A stretch of 64,000 nucleotides of DNA, taken from positions 1-64,000 of the forward strand of contig NZ_JARVKV010000028.1 of the NCBI RefSeq assembly GCF_029813835.1. The letters run 5' to 3'. Source of the DNA: Streptomyces sp. DH37. Its GTDB lineage: Bacteria; Actinomycetota; Actinomycetes; Streptomycetales; Streptomycetaceae. The translations under genes and the position numbers were made by a program. The notes under the pieces were generated by a model. That model saw only the letters and a program-made list of their open reading frames with translations, did not search any database and was not told the origin of the DNA. Below, one piece after another: positions 8,415 to 16,128 of the stretch (the stretch's first letter is position 1; each line of letters starts with the position of its first letter).

Positions 8415-8837
8415 TTGAGTCCGATGAGCCAGGCGGCGCAGAATCTGAACTGGTTGATCACCAACTTCGTGGACAACACCCCGGGGGTGTCGCACACGGT
8501 GGTGGTCTCCGCCGACGGCCTCCTTCTGGCCATGTCCGAGGGGTTTCCGCGGGATCGTGCCGATCAGTTGGCGGCGGTCGCGTCGGGTCTGACCTCGCTG
8601 ACCGCTGGTGCGTCGCGCATCTTCGAGGGGGGTGCGGTGAATCAGACGGTGGTGGAGATGGAGCGGGGGTTCCTCTTCATCATGTCGATCTCCGACGGTT
8701 CCTCGCTGGCGGTGTTGGCGCATCCGGAGGCGGACATCGGTCTGGTCGGGTACGAGATGGCCCTGCTGGTGGATCGCGCGGGTACGGTGCTGACCCCCGA
8801 CCTCCGCGCCGAACTGCAGGGAAGTCTGCTCAACTAG
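8415..8837 (+). CDS. cvnB: Conservon protein CvnB (roadblock/LC7 domain), first copy
   Basis: A 140-residue single roadblock/LC7-fold protein, the family that acts as partners and GAPs of MglA-like GTPases. Core motifs include NWLITNFVDNTPGVSHTVVVSADGLL in the first strands and helix and MERGFLFIMSISDGSSLAVLA in the sheet. The start is taken as TTG 8415, directly after the cvnA stop, because CAGGAG lies 6 bases before it and the second copy uses GTG at the same codon. The next in-frame start is ATG 8424. The DNA from 8424 to 8837 differs from the second copy at only two synonymous positions. Codon use is less GC3-biased than neighbours, with many T-ending codons. Confidence 0.92.
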   Translation: MSPMSQAAQNLNWLITNFVDNTPGVSHTVVVSADGLLLAMSEGFPRDRADQLAAVASGLTSLTAGASRIFEGGAVNQTVVEMERGFLFIMSISDGSSLAVLAHPEADIGLVGYEMALLVDRAGTVLTPDLRAELQGSLLN

Positions 8838-8903
8838 GCCGCGCTCCCCCCACACGAGCACTACAGTCCGCATCGTCGACCACATGCCTCGCTCGGAGGA
8901 GCC

Positions 8904-9317
8904 ATGACCCCGCCGCCCGCCTCACCCGGTCCGTACGGTGGCCTGAACGACCACGCGCCGTACGGCGGTGAGGGCGACCAGCCGCTGGTGCGGCCGTACG
9001 CCATGACCGGGGGACGTACCCGGCCGCGCTACCAGCTCGCCATCGAGGCGCTGGTGAGCACCACCGCCGACCCGGCACAGCTCATGGGGCTCCTCCCGGA
9101 GCACCAGCGGATCTGCCACCTGTGCCAGGAGGTCAAGTCGGTCGCGGAGATCTCGGCGCTGCTCGCGATACCCCTGGGAGTGGCGCGGATCCTCGTGGCC
9201 GACCTGGCCGAGGCCGGGATGGTGGCGATCCACCAGCCGGGTAGCAGCAGCGAGCCCGGCGGCGCACCGGATGTGACACTGCTCGAAAGGGTGCTCAGTG
9301 GACTTCGCAAGCTCTAG
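8904..9317 (+). CDS. cvnC: Conservon protein CvnC (DUF742), first copy
   Basis: A 137-residue DUF742 protein. After a short Pro/Gly-rich N-terminus come the conserved LVRPYAMTGGRTRP motif, HQRICHLCQEVKSVAEISALL and LGVARILVADLAEAGMVAIHQPG, which resembles a winged-helix core, and the C-terminal VTLLERVLSGLRKL. Family function is not firmly established; it works with CvnA, B and D. The ATG follows GGAGGAGCC. Its last 20 bases overlap the start of cvnD, so translation is probably coupled. Confidence 0.9.
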   Translation: MTPPPASPGPYGGLNDHAPYGGEGDQPLVRPYAMTGGRTRPRYQLAIEALVSTTADPAQLMGLLPEHQRICHLCQEVKSVAEISALLAIPLGVARILVADLAEAGMVAIHQPGSSSEPGGAPDVTLLERVLSGLRKL

Positions 9318-9897
9318 CCCGCAGGCCGCCTACGGGACTCCCGCACCGCGCTCCACCACCTCCGCGAAGATCGTGGTGGCGGGCGGGTTCGGCGTGGGCA
9401 AGACGACCTTCGTGGGCGCCGTGTCGGAGATCAACCCGCTGCGCACCGAAGCCGTGATGACCGCCGCGTCCGCCGGGATCGACGACCTGACGCACACGGC
9501 CGGGAAGACGACCACCACGGTGGCGATGGACTTCGGCCGCATCACGCTGGACCAGGACCTGATCCTGTACCTGTTCGGCACGCCGGGGCAGGACCGGTTC
9601 TGGTTCATGTGGGACGACCTGGTGCGCGGTGCGATCGGTGCGGTGGTGCTGGTGGACACCCGCCGGCTGGCGGACTGCTTCCCGGCGGTGGACTACTTCG
9701 AGAACTCGGGTCTGCCGTTCGTGATCGCGCTGAACGGGTTCGACGGGCACCAGCCGTACACGCCGGACGAGGTGCGCGAGGCGCTGCAGATCGGTCCGGA
9801 CGCGCCGATCATCACCACCGACGCCCGGCACCGGGCGGAGGCGAAGAGCGCGCTGATCACCCTGGTCGAGCACGCCCTCCTGGCACGTCTGCGCTGA
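9298..9897 (+). CDS. cvnD: Conservon GTPase CvnD, first copy
   Basis: A 199-residue small Ras/MglA-like GTPase, output partner of the conservon. The P-loop is GGFGVGKTTF (about residues 28-37). The switch II region reads FGTPGQDRFWFMWDD in place of the usual DTAGQ, and the base-recognition motif reads ALNGFD rather than NKxD, features typical of this family. The start is GTG 9298, overlapping the 3' end of cvnC by 20 bases. It is near-identical to the second cvnD apart from the N-terminus, one central patch and the last codons. A hairpin terminator lies 88 bases downstream. Confidence 0.92.
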   Translation: MDFASSSPQAAYGTPAPRSTTSAKIVVAGGFGVGKTTFVGAVSEINPLRTEAVMTAASAGIDDLTHTAGKTTTTVAMDFGRITLDQDLILYLFGTPGQDRFWFMWDDLVRGAIGAVVLVDTRRLADCFPAVDYFENSGLPFVIALNGFDGHQPYTPDEVREALQIGPDAPIITTDARHRAEAKSALITLVEHALLARLR

Positions 9898-9985
9898 CCC
9901 GCGCCCCGCGCGCACCGGTCCCGCGCGGAAAGCCTCCGGACCGGTCCAAGTCGCCGATCGCGACAGCGGGTTATGGATCAGTCGC

Positions 9986-10020
9986 CGGGACGGACCGGGC
10001 CTCGCGCCCGGTCCGTCCCG
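9986..10020 (+). terminator. Terminator of the first conservon
   Basis: A 15-bp perfect stem (9986-10000 with 10006-10020) with a 5-base loop lies after cvnD. It separates the two conservons, so the second probably has its own promoter in the AT-richer stretch that follows. Confidence 0.8.
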
Positions 10021-10116
10021 GTCTTCATAACGTTTCGACAGAGAATTGCGGAGCCGATACCACTCGCCGCGAGCGCCTCGTTCCCCAGCGCGCACAAAAC
10101 TTTAGACCTTTGTCAA

Positions 10117-10122
10117 TATATA
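10117..10122 (+). promoter_or_regulatory. TATATA box, candidate -10 for the second conservon
   Basis: TATATA lies in the most AT-rich stretch between the conservons (about 10030-10230). It is exactly six bases before the ATG at 10129, the spacing of leaderless starts elsewhere in this window. No convincing -35 hexamer is visible upstream. Confidence 0.4.
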
Positions 10123-10128
10123 GGCCTG

Positions 10129-10281
10129 ATGCCCCTTTTCATCCCGGTGTCTCCGTGGGATTCGCCACTGGTCCAGGTGTTTGGAAAGCTTCTGTCCGGC
10201 GTGCTGAAATTCGCTGAACTCAGCAGTAGTTACGGTTTCATCGAAGACGATGGGCTGAAGCCGAGAGGTTTGGTCGAGTGA
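10129..10281 (+). CDS. Possible 50-residue leader or small protein overlapping cvnA2
   Basis: A reading frame from ATG 10129 to TGA 10281 begins MPLFIPVSPWDSPLVQVF and contains an amphipathic stretch (VQVFGKLLSGVLKFAEL). Its stop overlaps the GTG of cvnA2 in a GTGA arrangement, typical of translational coupling. GC at third positions is much lower than in neighbours, so the frame may simply be open by chance in AT-richer DNA. TATATA six bases before the ATG would allow a leaderless start. I recognise no homologue. The other main possibility is an untranslated promoter region. Confidence 0.35.
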   Translation: MPLFIPVSPWDSPLVQVFGKLLSGVLKFAELSSSYGFIEDDGLKPRGLVE

Positions 10282-13200
10282 GGCGAAGCAATCCGAGCTC
10301 CCCGCCCGGGGAGCCGCGTGGCAACTTCACGCCGCCGCAGCGCGCCGCGGAGGCGCACTCCGACCTGCCCGGGAACGGCGGGGGGACGGGTGGCAGCGGC
10401 GGCCGCCTCGCGGTGCGCAACTGGCGTGTGGCCACCAGGCTGAACGCCATCCTCCTCATCCCTGTGCTCGTCGCCCTGGTCTTCGGCGGCTTCCGGGTGC
10501 AGGACTCCCTGGACACCCTGAACGAGGCGGAGGACGCCAACCGCACCGCCGAGCTGGTCCGGGCCGCCGCCGCGTACGGCCACGCCCTGATCGACGAGCG
10601 CGACCGCACCGCCGCTCCGCTCCTGCAGGGCAGGACGGACGACCCGGTGATCCAGGAGGTGCGCGGTGTCACCGACGCCGCCCGCGACGAGTTCCACCGC
10701 CGCGTCGACCAGATGCCCGACCAGCAGAACCTCAAGCGCCGCCTCGACGTCTTCGTCAAGGTCGAACCGAAGCTGGAGGAGCTGCGCGAGGCCGCCTACA
10801 CCGAGCGGCTGAGCGGTGTGGAGACCGAGGAGGGCTACGTCCAGGTCCAGCACCCGCTGATGGAGTTCGCCAACGAACTGGGTCTGGGCACCGGCAACAT
10901 CACCTCCTACGGCCGCACCGTCTACGCCGCCTCGCTCGCCAAGGCCGCCGAGTCCCTGCAGCGCTCCATCGGCACCCACCTGCTGATCAAGCCCGGGCCG
11001 GACGCCACGGACAAGAAGCGCCAGCTCACCGCCTTCAGCTCCTACGCGTACCTGGAGAACATCGCCGTCGAGGAGTACCGCGGCGGCTCCTCCCCGGAGG
11101 ACTGGACGCTGCTGCAGGACGAGATGGCCAAGGCCAACGAGGACGCCCAGGAGCGGCTCAACGAGGCCGAGGAGGAGGCGGCGGCCGCCGGACGGGACTT
11201 CACGCCCCCGCCCGCGACCGACAGGATGATCCAGGCCATCGCCTCCGGGGCCTCCCCCCAGCAGCTGCGGGCCGGCGGCGTCACCGCCGAGAACTGGTAC
11301 ACCGCCGCCACCGCCAAGTTCAACGCGTACCGCGAGGTGGAGAAGAACCTCACCGACCGGGCGGTGAGCGAGACCGCGAAGATCGCCTCGGACGCCAAGC
11401 GGGAGGCGATCGTCAACTCCGTCATCGTGCTCGCCGCCCTGGTGATCGCCTTCGTCATCGCCGGCATGATGGCCCGCTCGATGAGCAGCAACATGCGCCG
11501 GCTGCGCACCGCCGCCTTCGACATCGCCCAGCAGCGGCTGCCGATGCTGGTGGACCAGCTCTCCCGCACCGACCCGGGCAAGGTCGACACCCGCGTCAAG
11601 CCGATCCCGATCAACAGCCGCGACGAGATCGGCGAGGTCGCCCGGGCCTTCGACCAGGTCCACCGCGAGGCCGTCCGGCTCGCCGCCGAGCAGGCGCTGC
11701 TGCGGGGGAACGTCAACGCGATCTTCACCAACCTCTCGCGCCGCAACCAGGGCCTCATCGAGGGCCAGCTCGCCCTCATCACGGACCTGGAGAACAACGA
11801 GGCCGACCCGGACCAGCTGGAGAACCTCTTCAAGCTGGACCACCTGGCGACCCGCATGCGCCGCAACGGCGAGAACCTGCTGGTCCTGGCGGGCGAGGAG
11901 CCCGGCCGCCGCTGGACCCAGCCGGTGCCGCTGGTGGACGTGCTGCGCGCCGCCTCCTCCGAGGTGGAGGACTACGAGCGCATCGAGCTGTCCGGCGTCT
12001 CCGAGAGCGAGATCCACGGCGCCGTCGTCACCGACCTCGTGCACCTGCTGGCCGAGCTGCTGGAGAACGCCACCTCGTTCTCCTCGCCGCAGACCAAGGT
12101 CCGCGTCACCGCGACCCGGCTGCCCGACGGCCGCGTGATGATCGAGATCCACGACAAGGGCATCGGCCTCACCCCCGAGGACTTCGCCGACATCAACCAC
12201 AAGCTGGCCAACCCGCCGACGGTGGACGCGGCCATCTCCCAGCGCATGGGCCTGTTCGTGGTCGGCCGCCTCGCCAGCCGGCACGGCATCCGCGTCCAGC
12301 TCCGTCCCTCGGGCGAGCAGGCGGGCACCACCTCGCTGGTCATGCTCCCCGAGGAGATCACCCACGGCGGCGGCGGCCAGGACGAGCTCCAGGAGGAGGA
12401 CTTCACCGTCTCCCGGATCGTCCCGGAGCAGCCGTACGCCGCCCAGCCCGGCTACGGCAACCAGCAGCGGCAGCTGTCCGCCGCCGACCTGGGCTTCGAC
12501 GACTCCCGCTACGGCGGCTCCCAGGACGGGGCGCAGGAGGAACCCTCCCCGCTCGACCCGGTCGGCCGTTCGCTGATGCGCGAGGAGCGCCGTGCGGCGC
12601 TGGAGGCCCACCAGCCGCAGCAGCAGTACCCGCAGCAGGACGGCGGGTACGGGGACGAGGGGAACGGGCAGGAGCGGTACGCCTCCCGGCAGCAGGTCCC
12701 CTACGACCCCGAGCAGACGGGGCAGTACGGCGCGCAGGGCGCGCAGGCCGGGTTCCCCGACGACGCCCGGTACGGCCAGGAGACGGGGTACGACCAGGAG
12801 ACGGGGTACGACCAGGAGACGGGGTACGGCCAGCAGTACCAGGGCGGGTACCAGCACCAGCCCTACCCGCAGCAGGACGGCGGATACGGCCGGGACCACC
12901 AGGGTGACTACCAGGGCGAGTACCGGCAGGACTACGGGACCGGGTACGACGGGAGCGGCTACGACGCCGGGCAGGAGACCGTCCGGAAAGCGGAAACGGA
13001 ATCCGTCCCCAGCGCTCCCGAAGACGACCGGGAACGCGTAGGCTTCGACCGACCGGGCCATGCCCTGGACGGCTCCTCCTCTGTGACCGGCGCAGGACTT
13101 CCGCGCCGGGAGTCGAGGAAGCAGCAGTCCGGGGAAGCCTCGGCTCCGCAGTACCAGCCGCAAACGGAATCTCCGGAAGTGCCCCGGCAGGCGGATCGCT

Positions 13201-13514
13201 CCGACGATTCCGGCTGGCGCACGGCGAATGACGAGCGCTGGCAGCGGGCGGAGCGGCTCCGCGACCCCAAGGCCGGCGGAGTCACTCCCTCCGGACTGCC
13301 CCGCCGCGTGCCCAGGGCCAACCTGGTCGAGGGCGCCGCGGAGCAGACACCCCAGGGCGGCCCCCAGGTCTCCCGCGACCCGGAGGAGGTCCGCGGCAGG
13401 TTGAGCAACCTGCACCGCGGCGTCCGGCGGGGACGCACCGCGGGCGGCTCGGACGCCGCCCAGAATGACCGACCGGGCTTCGGCCCCGGCAGCACCTACG
13501 ATCAGGAGCGTTAG
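10278..13514 (+). CDS. cvnA: Conservon sensor CvnA (nitrate/nitrite-sensor-like histidine kinase homologue), second copy
   Basis: A 1078-residue paralogue of the first CvnA with the same plan. Transmembrane segments are near 55-75 and 378-400, with a NIT-like extracellular sensor between them. A HAMP linker and a GHKL ATPase domain (about 585-690) follow, then a long Gln/Tyr/Gly-rich tail. The sensor and tail have diverged strongly from copy one, while stretches of the linker and ATPase domain remain near-identical at DNA level. The tail has 18-bp tandem repeats (YDQETG) and ends in the same SGLPRRVPRANL and VRGRLSNLHRG motifs. GTG 10278 has GAGAGG 9 bases upstream and overlaps the stop of a possible 50-residue frame. 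Confidence 0.88.
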   Translation: MRRSNPSSPPGEPRGNFTPPQRAAEAHSDLPGNGGGTGGSGGRLAVRNWRVATRLNAILLIPVLVALVFGGFRVQDSLDTLNEAEDANRTAELVRAAAAYGHALIDERDRTAAPLLQGRTDDPVIQEVRGVTDAARDEFHRRVDQMPDQQNLKRRLDVFVKVEPKLEELREAAYTERLSGVETEEGYVQVQHPLMEFANELGLGTGNITSYGRTVYAASLAKAAESLQRSIGTHLLIKPGPDATDKKRQLTAFSSYAYLENIAVEEYRGGSSPEDWTLLQDEMAKANEDAQERLNEAEEEAAAAGRDFTPPPATDRMIQAIASGASPQQLRAGGVTAENWYTAATAKFNAYREVEKNLTDRAVSETAKIASDAKREAIVNSVIVLAALVIAFVIAGMMARSMSSNMRRLRTAAFDIAQQRLPMLVDQLSRTDPGKVDTRVKPIPINSRDEIGEVARAFDQVHREAVRLAAEQALLRGNVNAIFTNLSRRNQGLIEGQLALITDLENNEADPDQLENLFKLDHLATRMRRNGENLLVLAGEEPGRRWTQPVPLVDVLRAASSEVEDYERIELSGVSESEIHGAVVTDLVHLLAELLENATSFSSPQTKVRVTATRLPDGRVMIEIHDKGIGLTPEDFADINHKLANPPTVDAAISQRMGLFVVGRLASRHGIRVQLRPSGEQAGTTSLVMLPEEITHGGGGQDELQEEDFTVSRIVPEQPYAAQPGYGNQQRQLSAADLGFDDSRYGGSQDGAQEEPSPLDPVGRSLMREERRAALEAHQPQQQYPQQDGGYGDEGNGQERYASRQQVPYDPEQTGQYGAQGAQAGFPDDARYGQETGYDQETGYDQETGYGQQYQGGYQHQPYPQQDGGYGRDHQGDYQGEYRQDYGTGYDGSGYDAGQETVRKAETESVPSAPEDDRERVGFDRPGHALDGSSSVTGAGLPRRESRKQQSGEASAPQYQPQTESPEVPRQADRSDDSGWRTANDERWQRAERLRDPKAGGVTPSGLPRRVPRANLVEGAAEQTPQGGPQVSRDPEEVRGRLSNLHRGVRRGRTAGGSDAAQNDRPGFGPGSTYDQER
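12771..12824 (+). repeat. 18-bp tandem repeats inside the second cvnA tail
   Basis: Three copies of an 18-bp unit (12771-12788, 12789-12806, 12807-12824) encode YGQETG, YDQETG and YDQETG. Copies two and three are identical. This is another slippage-prone array in the disordered tail, of different sequence from that in the first CvnA. Confidence 0.85.
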
Positions 13515-13515
13515 T

Positions 13516-13938
13516 GTGAGCCCGATGAGCCAGGCGGCGCAGAACCTGAACTGGTTGATCACCAACTTCGTGGACAACACCCCGGGGGTGTCGCACACGG
13601 TGGTGGTCTCCGCCGACGGCCTCCTTCTGGCCATGTCCGAGGGGTTTCCGCGGGATCGTGCCGATCAGTTGGCGGCGGTCGCGTCGGGTCTGACCTCGCT
13701 GACCGCTGGTGCGTCGCGCATCTTCGAGGGGGGTGCGGTGAATCAGACGGTGGTGGAGATGGAGCGGGGGTTCCTCTTCATCATGTCGATCTCCGACGGT
13801 TCCTCGCTGGCGGTGCTGGCGCATCCGGAGGCGGACATCGGTCTGGTCGGGTACGAGATGGCCCTGCTGGTGGATCGCGCGGGTACGGTGCTGACCCCCG
13901 ACCTCCGCGCCGAACTGCAGGGAAGTCTGCTCAACTAG
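13516..13938 (+). CDS. cvnB: Conservon protein CvnB (roadblock/LC7 domain), second copy
   Basis: A 140-residue roadblock/LC7 protein, identical in amino-acid sequence from the conserved internal Met onward to the first CvnB. The two genes differ over 414 bases only by AAT/AAC and TTG/CTG codons. The GTG start lies one base after the cvnA stop, with AGGAG 7 bases upstream. Such identity beside a clearly diverged cvnA implies recent gene conversion. It would pair with a CvnD GTPase at the membrane. Confidence 0.93.
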   Translation: MSPMSQAAQNLNWLITNFVDNTPGVSHTVVVSADGLLLAMSEGFPRDRADQLAAVASGLTSLTAGASRIFEGGAVNQTVVEMERGFLFIMSISDGSSLAVLAHPEADIGLVGYEMALLVDRAGTVLTPDLRAELQGSLLN

Positions 13939-14049
13939 CAATACAGACCGTGCGTATCGCGTCTCCGCGCCATAAGGTGCGGGGACGCGATGGGCTAGCG
14001 GTATCCGGAAGACGGCGGCCCCAGGACGTCCGGCAGTGGAGGAGGAGAC

Positions 14050-14631
14050 GTGGCAACGCCCCCAGGCGGTCCCTACGGCGGTGAGCACCAGTCTCAGCCG
14101 CAGCACGACCCGCCCATGAAGCGCTTCAACTTCCCCTCCGCCCCGAGCCGGCAGTGGCAGGAGCCCCCGTCCCAGCCCGGGCCGCGGCAGTACCCCCGGT
14201 ACCAGCAGCCCCAGCAGCCTCCTCAGCCCCGGCAGCCGGAGCGGCCCCCGCGGCCCCGCCGCGCCGAGGACCCCGCGAACAACGGCGGACCGTCGCCGCT
14301 GGTGCGTCCGTACGCCATGACCGGGGGACGTACCCGGCCGCGCTACCAGCTCGCCATCGAGGCGCTGGTGCACACCACCGCGCAGCCCGCCCACCTCCAG
14401 GGCCAGCTCCCGGAGCACCAGCGGATCTGCCATCTGTGTTACGAGATCAAATCGGTAGCGGAGATCTCCGCACTTCTCACCATTCCCTTGGGCGTCGCCC
14501 GTATCCTCGTGGCCGACCTGGCCGAGGCCGGCCTCGTCGCCATTCACCAGCCCGGCGGTGACGAGTCCGCCGGTGGCCAGCCAGATGTGACACTGCTCGA
14601 AAGGGTGCTCAGTGGACTTCGCAAGCTCTAG
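14050..14631 (+). CDS. cvnC: Conservon protein CvnC (DUF742), second copy
   Basis: A 193-residue DUF742 protein starting at GTG after GGAGGAG. It has a 75-residue Pro/Gln/Arg-rich N-terminal extension (PQQPPQPRQPERPP) absent from the first copy, then the same core: LVRPYAMTGGRTRP, HQRICHLCYEIKSVAEI, LGVARILVADLAEAGLVAIHQPG and VTLLERVLSGLRKL. The extension may be a flexible binding region. It overlaps cvnD by 20 bases as in the first operon. Confidence 0.9.
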   Translation: MATPPGGPYGGEHQSQPQHDPPMKRFNFPSAPSRQWQEPPSQPGPRQYPRYQQPQQPPQPRQPERPPRPRRAEDPANNGGPSPLVRPYAMTGGRTRPRYQLAIEALVHTTAQPAHLQGQLPEHQRICHLCYEIKSVAEISALLTIPLGVARILVADLAEAGLVAIHQPGGDESAGGQPDVTLLERVLSGLRKL

Positions 14632-15190
14632 CGGTGCAACCCGCTCCACCACCTCCGCGAAGATCGTGGTGGCGGGCGGGTTCGGCGTGGGCAAGACGAC
14701 CTTCGTGGGCGCCGTGTCGGAGATCAACCCGCTGCGCACCGAAGCCGTGATGACCGCCGCGTCCGCCGGGATCGACGACCTGACGCACACCGCGGACAAG
14801 ACCACGACGACCGTGGCGATGGACTTCGGCCGCATCACGCTGGACCAGGACCTGATCCTGTACCTGTTCGGCACGCCGGGGCAGGACCGGTTCTGGTTCA
14901 TGTGGGACGACCTGGTGCGCGGTGCGATCGGCGCGGTGGTGCTGGTGGACACCCGCCGGCTGGCGGACTGCTTCCCGGCGGTGGACTACTTCGAGAACTC
15001 GGGTCTGCCGTTCGTGATCGCGCTGAACGGGTTCGACGGGCACCAGCCGTACACGCCGGACGAGGTGCGCGAGGCGCTGCAGATCGGTCCGGACGCGCCG
15101 ATCATCACCACCGACGCCCGGCACCGGGCGGAGGCGAAGAGCGCGCTGATCACCCTGGTCGAGCACGCGCTCATGGCGCGTCTGCGCTGA
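14612..15190 (+). CDS. cvnD: Conservon GTPase CvnD, second copy
   Basis: A 192-residue MglA-like GTPase with P-loop GGFGVGKTTF, FGTPGQDRF and ALNGFD motifs as in the first copy. Tracts of 149 and 236 bases are identical to the first cvnD, interrupted by a short patch that changes HTAGKT to HTADKT. The N-terminus is seven residues shorter and the end reads LMARLR instead of LLARLR. GTG 14612 overlaps the cvnC 3' end by 20 bases. A hairpin terminator follows. Confidence 0.92.
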   Translation: MDFASSSGATRSTTSAKIVVAGGFGVGKTTFVGAVSEINPLRTEAVMTAASAGIDDLTHTADKTTTTVAMDFGRITLDQDLILYLFGTPGQDRFWFMWDDLVRGAIGAVVLVDTRRLADCFPAVDYFENSGLPFVIALNGFDGHQPYTPDEVREALQIGPDAPIITTDARHRAEAKSALITLVEHALMARLR

Positions 15191-15266
15191 CCCGCGCCCG
15201 GCAGGGTCTCCACCCCGCTTCCGTCCGGTACCCGGAAGCGACACCTCCACACATGCGCACGGCAGG

Positions 15267-15293
15267 GCCCCGCACACCGCGAGTGTGCGGGGC
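15267..15293 (+). terminator. Terminator of the second conservon
   Basis: An 11-bp perfect stem (15267-15277 with 15283-15293) with a CGCGA loop and a short TT tail lies 76 bases after cvnD. Confidence 0.75.
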
Positions 15294-15345
15294 TTACCCT
15301 TGAGTGTCATCTCCCACCCGCGATCAACGAGGGGCAGCACCACCC

Positions 15346-16128
15346 GTGCGCATCGCCAGATTCTCCATCGACGGCAACGTCGCGTTCGGAGTCGTGGAAG
15401 GGGACGCCCAGGCCGGCGACGACCTCGTCCTCGACATCATCAAGGGCCATCCCTTCGCCGAGTTCGAGCGCTCCGGCCGGCGCGTCCCCCTGGACAAGGT
15501 GCGGCTGCTGCCGCCCGTGCTGCCCAACAAGGTGGTGGCGATCGGCCGCAACTACGCCGAGCACGCGGCGGAGATGGGCAACGAGGTCCCCGAGGTCCCG
15601 GTCACGTTCTTCAAGCCCTCCACCTCGGTGGTCGGGCCCGGCGACCCGATCGTCCACCCGACCTTCTCGCGCGAGCTGCACCACGAGGCCGAGCTGGCCG
15701 TGGTGATCGGCCGGATGTGCAGCCAGGTGCCCCGCGAGCGGGTGGCGGACGTCATCCTCGGCTACACCTGCGCCAACGACGTCACCGCCCGTGACGTCCA
15801 GCGCGCCGAGCCCCAGTGGGCCAGGGCCAAGGGCTTCGACAGCTCCTGCCCGCTGGGCCCGTGGGTGGTCACCGACGTCGACCCGGCGGACCTGGCCGTC
15901 ATGTGCACCGTCAACGGCGAGCAGCGGCAGCTCGGCCGCACCAGCCAGATGGTGCGCTCGGTGGAGGACCTGGTCGTCCACGTCACCGAGGCGATGACGC
16001 TGCTCCCCGGGGACGTCATCCTCACCGGCACCCCGGCGGGCGTCGGCCCCCTCACCGTCGGCGACGAGGTCGCCGTCACCATCGAAGGCATCGGCACTCT
16101 CACCAACAAGGTGATCAAGCGTGGCTAG
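15346..16128 (+). CDS. Fumarylacetoacetate hydrolase (FAH) family protein
   Basis: A 260-residue FAH-superfamily enzyme. The metal-binding and catalytic core is visible: KVVAIGRNYAEHAAEMG, the acidic HHEAELAVVIG, GYTCANDVTARDVQ and a C-terminal GDVILTGTPAGVG. Such proteins hydrolyse or decarboxylate acylpyruvate-like compounds; the substrate here cannot be told from sequence. The GTG at 15346 is preceded by GAGGGG at 11 bases; an upstream in-frame start at 15304 is less likely. Its stop overlaps the gltX start by 8 bases, so the two are probably cotranscribed and coupled. Confidence 0.85.
   Translation: MRIARFSIDGNVAFGVVEGDAQAGDDLVLDIIKGHPFAEFERSGRRVPLDKVRLLPPVLPNKVVAIGRNYAEHAAEMGNEVPEVPVTFFKPSTSVVGPGDPIVHPTFSRELHHEAELAVVIGRMCSQVPRERVADVILGYTCANDVTARDVQRAEPQWARAKGFDSSCPLGPWVVTDVDPADLAVMCTVNGEQRQLGRTSQMVRSVEDLVVHVTEAMTLLPGDVILTGTPAGVGPLTVGDEVAVTIEGIGTLTNKVIKRG

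Noticed and set aside
4992..8885. Very long open frame on the minus strand opposite the first conservon
   Set aside because: High GC3 on the + strand opens antisense frames. The product is compositionally biased, has no recognisable domains and covers well-supported cvn genes.
9973..10128. Upstream extension of the possible 50-residue frame before cvnA2
   Set aside because: It runs through the right half of the first conservon's terminator and has no ribosome site; only the part from 10129 has supporting features.
10230..13634. Long minus-strand frame opposite the second cvnA
   Set aside because: Same shadow effect; it mirrors a repeat-rich gene and shows no family motif.
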